A stretch of 64,000 nt of DNA from Epiperipatus broadwayi. Taxonomy: Eukaryota; Onychophora; Udeonychophora; Euonychophora; Peripatidae. Position numbers and translations under genes: made by a program. Where the stretch lies: the NCBI GenBank assembly GCA_028023455.1, contig JAQFVV010012418.1, forward strand, positions 4,337,244-4,401,243, written 5' to 3'. The notes under the pieces are model-generated. The model was not told the origin of the DNA, made no database searches, and saw only the letters and a program-made list of their open reading frames with translations. This document shows positions 61,567 to 64,000 of the stretch, in pieces (the stretch's first letter is position 1; every line of letters starts with the position of its first letter).

Positions 61567-61924
61567 AAATAATAAAGGGGGGATTTCATTATTTACAAAA
61601 TATTGAATTTTTAATTACTTTGTAATCTCTATTTTAAAGTTAGCATTGTTTTCATTATTTAGATTGTGTTTAAATGATTGTTATTACGCTGCTTTTTTAA
61701 AAAAACTTTTTATGAAGTCTCCTAATACCTGAGCTTGAAAATCATTGATTTAATATATATCGGCTTACCTAAGATCTAATTAGATTTTTTTTTCTAAAGC
61801 CCTATGAGTAAAAAAAAAGAAGAAACAAATAATAAACTAGGAATCAAATCTTCACTCCTTGGGAATGAGTGAAAAAATAATGATTTCAATTTTTAAAGAA
61901 TTGATAGTTACGATTACATCTAAG

Positions 61925-62045
61925 AAGGCCCTGCACAGTGGGATGCAGCTGTTGAGTGTCATATTCTGGACGTATCGATTCGAATTCTGGCACTAGCAGT
62001 TCTTGAACTTCTTATGAACTCTAAAGCAATAAAGCTATTTCGTTA
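61925..62045 (+). mobile_element. tRNA-derived SINE of a third type
   Basis: The A-box-like TGCACAGTGGGATGCAG begins at 61932 and a good B box GATTCGAATTC is at 61977-61987, about the spacing of a tRNA. The tail region after it (CACTAGCAGTTCTTGAACTT) ends with AATAAAGC. The head differs from the Val-like SINEs and no second copy was seen in the window. Confidence 0.55.
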
Positions 62046-62196
62046 TTTTAGAGATAAAAAGAAATGATTACTTTTTAGCATTATTTTTCTTTTTTAAAAA
62101 AAAAAATATATGGCAAGTAGTCAATTTTATCAAATATAAATGAAATAGCTTAAAAATATTTTTGAGTCAGATTTATAATGTTTTTATCTTTTTTAG

Positions 62197-62263
62197 GTAG
62201 ATTTGGAGGATATCCTTATGGAATAATCAAGTTTATGATGCCTGAAAGACACTTACACCAAAG
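62197..62263 (+). other. Candidate 67-nt internal coding exon of an unidentified gene
   Basis: The acceptor TTTTTATCTTTTTTAG ends at 62196 and the donor AAAG / GTAAAAAT starts at 62264. Of three frames only one is open. After two bases completing a codon it reads RFGGYPYGIIKF, then MMPERHLHQ, with two bases (AG) left for the next exon. The residue composition (Gly, Pro, Met, His) is unlike the Lys/Asn/Ile-rich translations of surrounding AT-rich DNA. I do not recognise the family. It is phase-compatible with 49184-49230 and also with the ATG frame of 7632-7676. Confidence 0.5.
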
Positions 62264-64000
62264 GTAAAAATAAATTAATTTAAAATGTTAAAATTGATTT
62301 AAAAAATAGTGCCATGATGCTTATGAATTTAGTATACAATTTTATTGAATATATATATATATAAACTAAAATAATTTGAAATGGTTTAATATCTAGAAAA
62401 AATACTATATTTGAATAAGATCATTGATGATAACAAAGAAAAAAAACAGCATTAATAATTGATCAGATCATTATTATTACTTTAATACTTAATATTTTGA
62501 AAGCCAATTTTATTGCTAAAATGTAATTTATTTTTTTTTTTTGCCTTTAAAGACTTTAATTTTATTTAATGAATAAATACTATAATTTTTTTCACTGCAT
62601 AAATGGATAGTCAGCCAAATAAAATTATTACTGATATCTTTGGTGAAATTTATGTATACTATAATATATAAAAATCATGTATATACACAACGGTGATAGA
62701 ATGTAAATGGGAGTTTATAACTGAAAAATCTGAATTTTTATTTTTGTTTAAAGATTGTCAATTAAACAAAAGCCAAAATGAAAAATTTGAGAAGAATAAG
62801 TTCATATGTTTAAAGAAATTGGGGGAAGAAAATAGAAGGAAAACAACTTTACTAATATCATTTTATTGTCAATCAAATCAAACAAAATATTCATGAAAAT
62901 ATATACTTCTCTTTTCAATTTATTATGTCAATGATCCAGCACTAACATGGTATATATTTTCACATATGAAACTGTGTTGTGAAAAAGAAATCATAGAATT
63001 TGTTATATTTTTTAGTATGAAATTGCATTAAAATAAAATAAATTTTATACTGATATAATTTATATGGAAATGCTGACACTTTTATTTTAAAATGTTAATT
63101 GATTTTAAAGCAATTCCAAGTAGCAGTTAGGATTATTAGATACTAATAAAATATTTAATAGCATGGATTTCTATTAAAATTTCTTACTATGAAATAGTAT
63201 AAAATGAAATATTGAAGTTGTATTTAAAATATTAATTTCAGCATTATTGAATATATATATGTTGAAAATTATTTTTAAAAAAATATAGTAGAAAGATCTC
63301 TTCAAATAGACAACAGGAGGAGCTTTTATTATTTTTAAATAAACACTACTACATCTTATGGATTTTATTCCAAATATATAAATAATAGAGATAAAAAAAC
63401 ATTTAATATTAAAAAATAGGGATTGACTTAATTAATTTCTGGACCTCCCCCCATACTTTTATTTCAAGTTAAATCTAAAAACTCCAATTGTGGTTGAAGA
63501 AACAATTAGTTTATTTCTTTTTAATGCACAGTCAATAAAAGCATTTAATATTAAAAAAATTATCTCTATTATTTTTAAGTTGTTAGTATTAGGACAGTTA
63601 ATGAAAATGTAAAACTATATTGTGCTTTAAATTGAATAAATACTTACAGTTGATTAAATATTTCTGCTATAAGTTAAAATGTATACTCTTATATATATAT
63701 ATATATATATACCACATTTAGTATGTGTACATAATAATACATGTGTATATATTGTAAATGAACTTACTTAATACATATAATTTTACTTTAAAACAATATC
63801 ACACACACACATATATATATAAGCCATTAAATATTTCTGCATAAGTTAATATATATATATACTCTTAATGTATATATTATTAATATATGTACATCATAAT
63901 TTATGTATAATAAATCAATAAGTAAGTTTTCTATTTAAAATTGTGATTTCTTTTTATTTTAAAACAGTTGTTTTTTTTTTTAAAAAAGCTAAACAAAAAG
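62264..64000. other. AT-rich stretch with microsatellites
   Basis: It would be the next intron if the exon at 62197 is real. (AT)n tracts lie at 62350-62362, 63690-63711 and around 63805-63860, with a (CA)n tract near 63802. The 67-codon ORF at 62693-62896 is Lys/Glu-rich and shows no motif I know. Confidence 0.5.

Noticed and set aside
62693-62896. 67-codon Lys/Glu-rich ORF near the candidate exon
   Set aside because: Composition fits AT-rich noise, and it has no splice or homology support.

Overview
The window is very AT-rich eukaryotic DNA with long A, T and AT/CA runs, no operon-like gene packing and no protein-coding ORF longer than a few hundred codons apart from retrotransposon remnants. 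It looks like intronic or intergenic DNA of an invertebrate animal. The mix of RTE, L1/Tx1-like and CR1/Jockey-like LINE remnants with tRNA-derived SINEs fits many arthropods and molluscs, and the sequence alone does not let me name the species. No bacterial features, CRISPR array, rRNA or functional tRNA gene was seen.

Layout. 1-590 and 10592-11220 are near-identical inverted copies of one ~0.6 kb repeat. Between them lie a fold-back repeat (2946-3904), a GC-richer candidate first exon (about 5530-5983) and a 45-nt candidate exon (7632-7676). From 14.9 to 22.9 kb the window is dominated by a fold-back (hairpin) repeat family. One copy (14935-18053) is split by a 5'-truncated RTE-type LINE (16104-17810), and two copies have clear target-site duplications. 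23.1-23.9 kb is a CR1/Jockey-like LINE remnant interrupted by a tRNA-Val-like SINE. 24.4-25.3 kb is a palindrome whose arms both carry the last coding part of an SVOP/SV2-like transporter gene. 31.9-34.9 kb is a decayed L1/Tx1-like LINE on the minus strand. 36.9-37.7 kb is a LINE 3' end interrupted by a hairpin element. 44.6-46.7 kb is a minus-strand RTE copy. 50-52.5 kb is another decayed EN+RT LINE, again with a SINE inside. Smaller hairpins lie at 44.4, 47.0, 47.6 and 54.0 kb.

Host gene. Four plus-strand segments have good splice signals: about 5530-5983 (donor only), 7632-7676, 49184-49230 and 62197-62263. The last two join in a compatible phase. My working model is that much of the window is large, transposon-filled introns of one plus-strand gene, but I could not name the product and the model is an inference.

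The most unusual signals are three. The first is a fold-back repeat family with variable 9-14 bp target duplications, which is not what cut-and-paste fold-back transposons leave. The second is the palindrome carrying the tail of a host transporter gene. The third is a ~100 bp SINE that is little more than a tRNA-Val-like cloverleaf whose acceptor stem is lengthened by flanking complementary bases.
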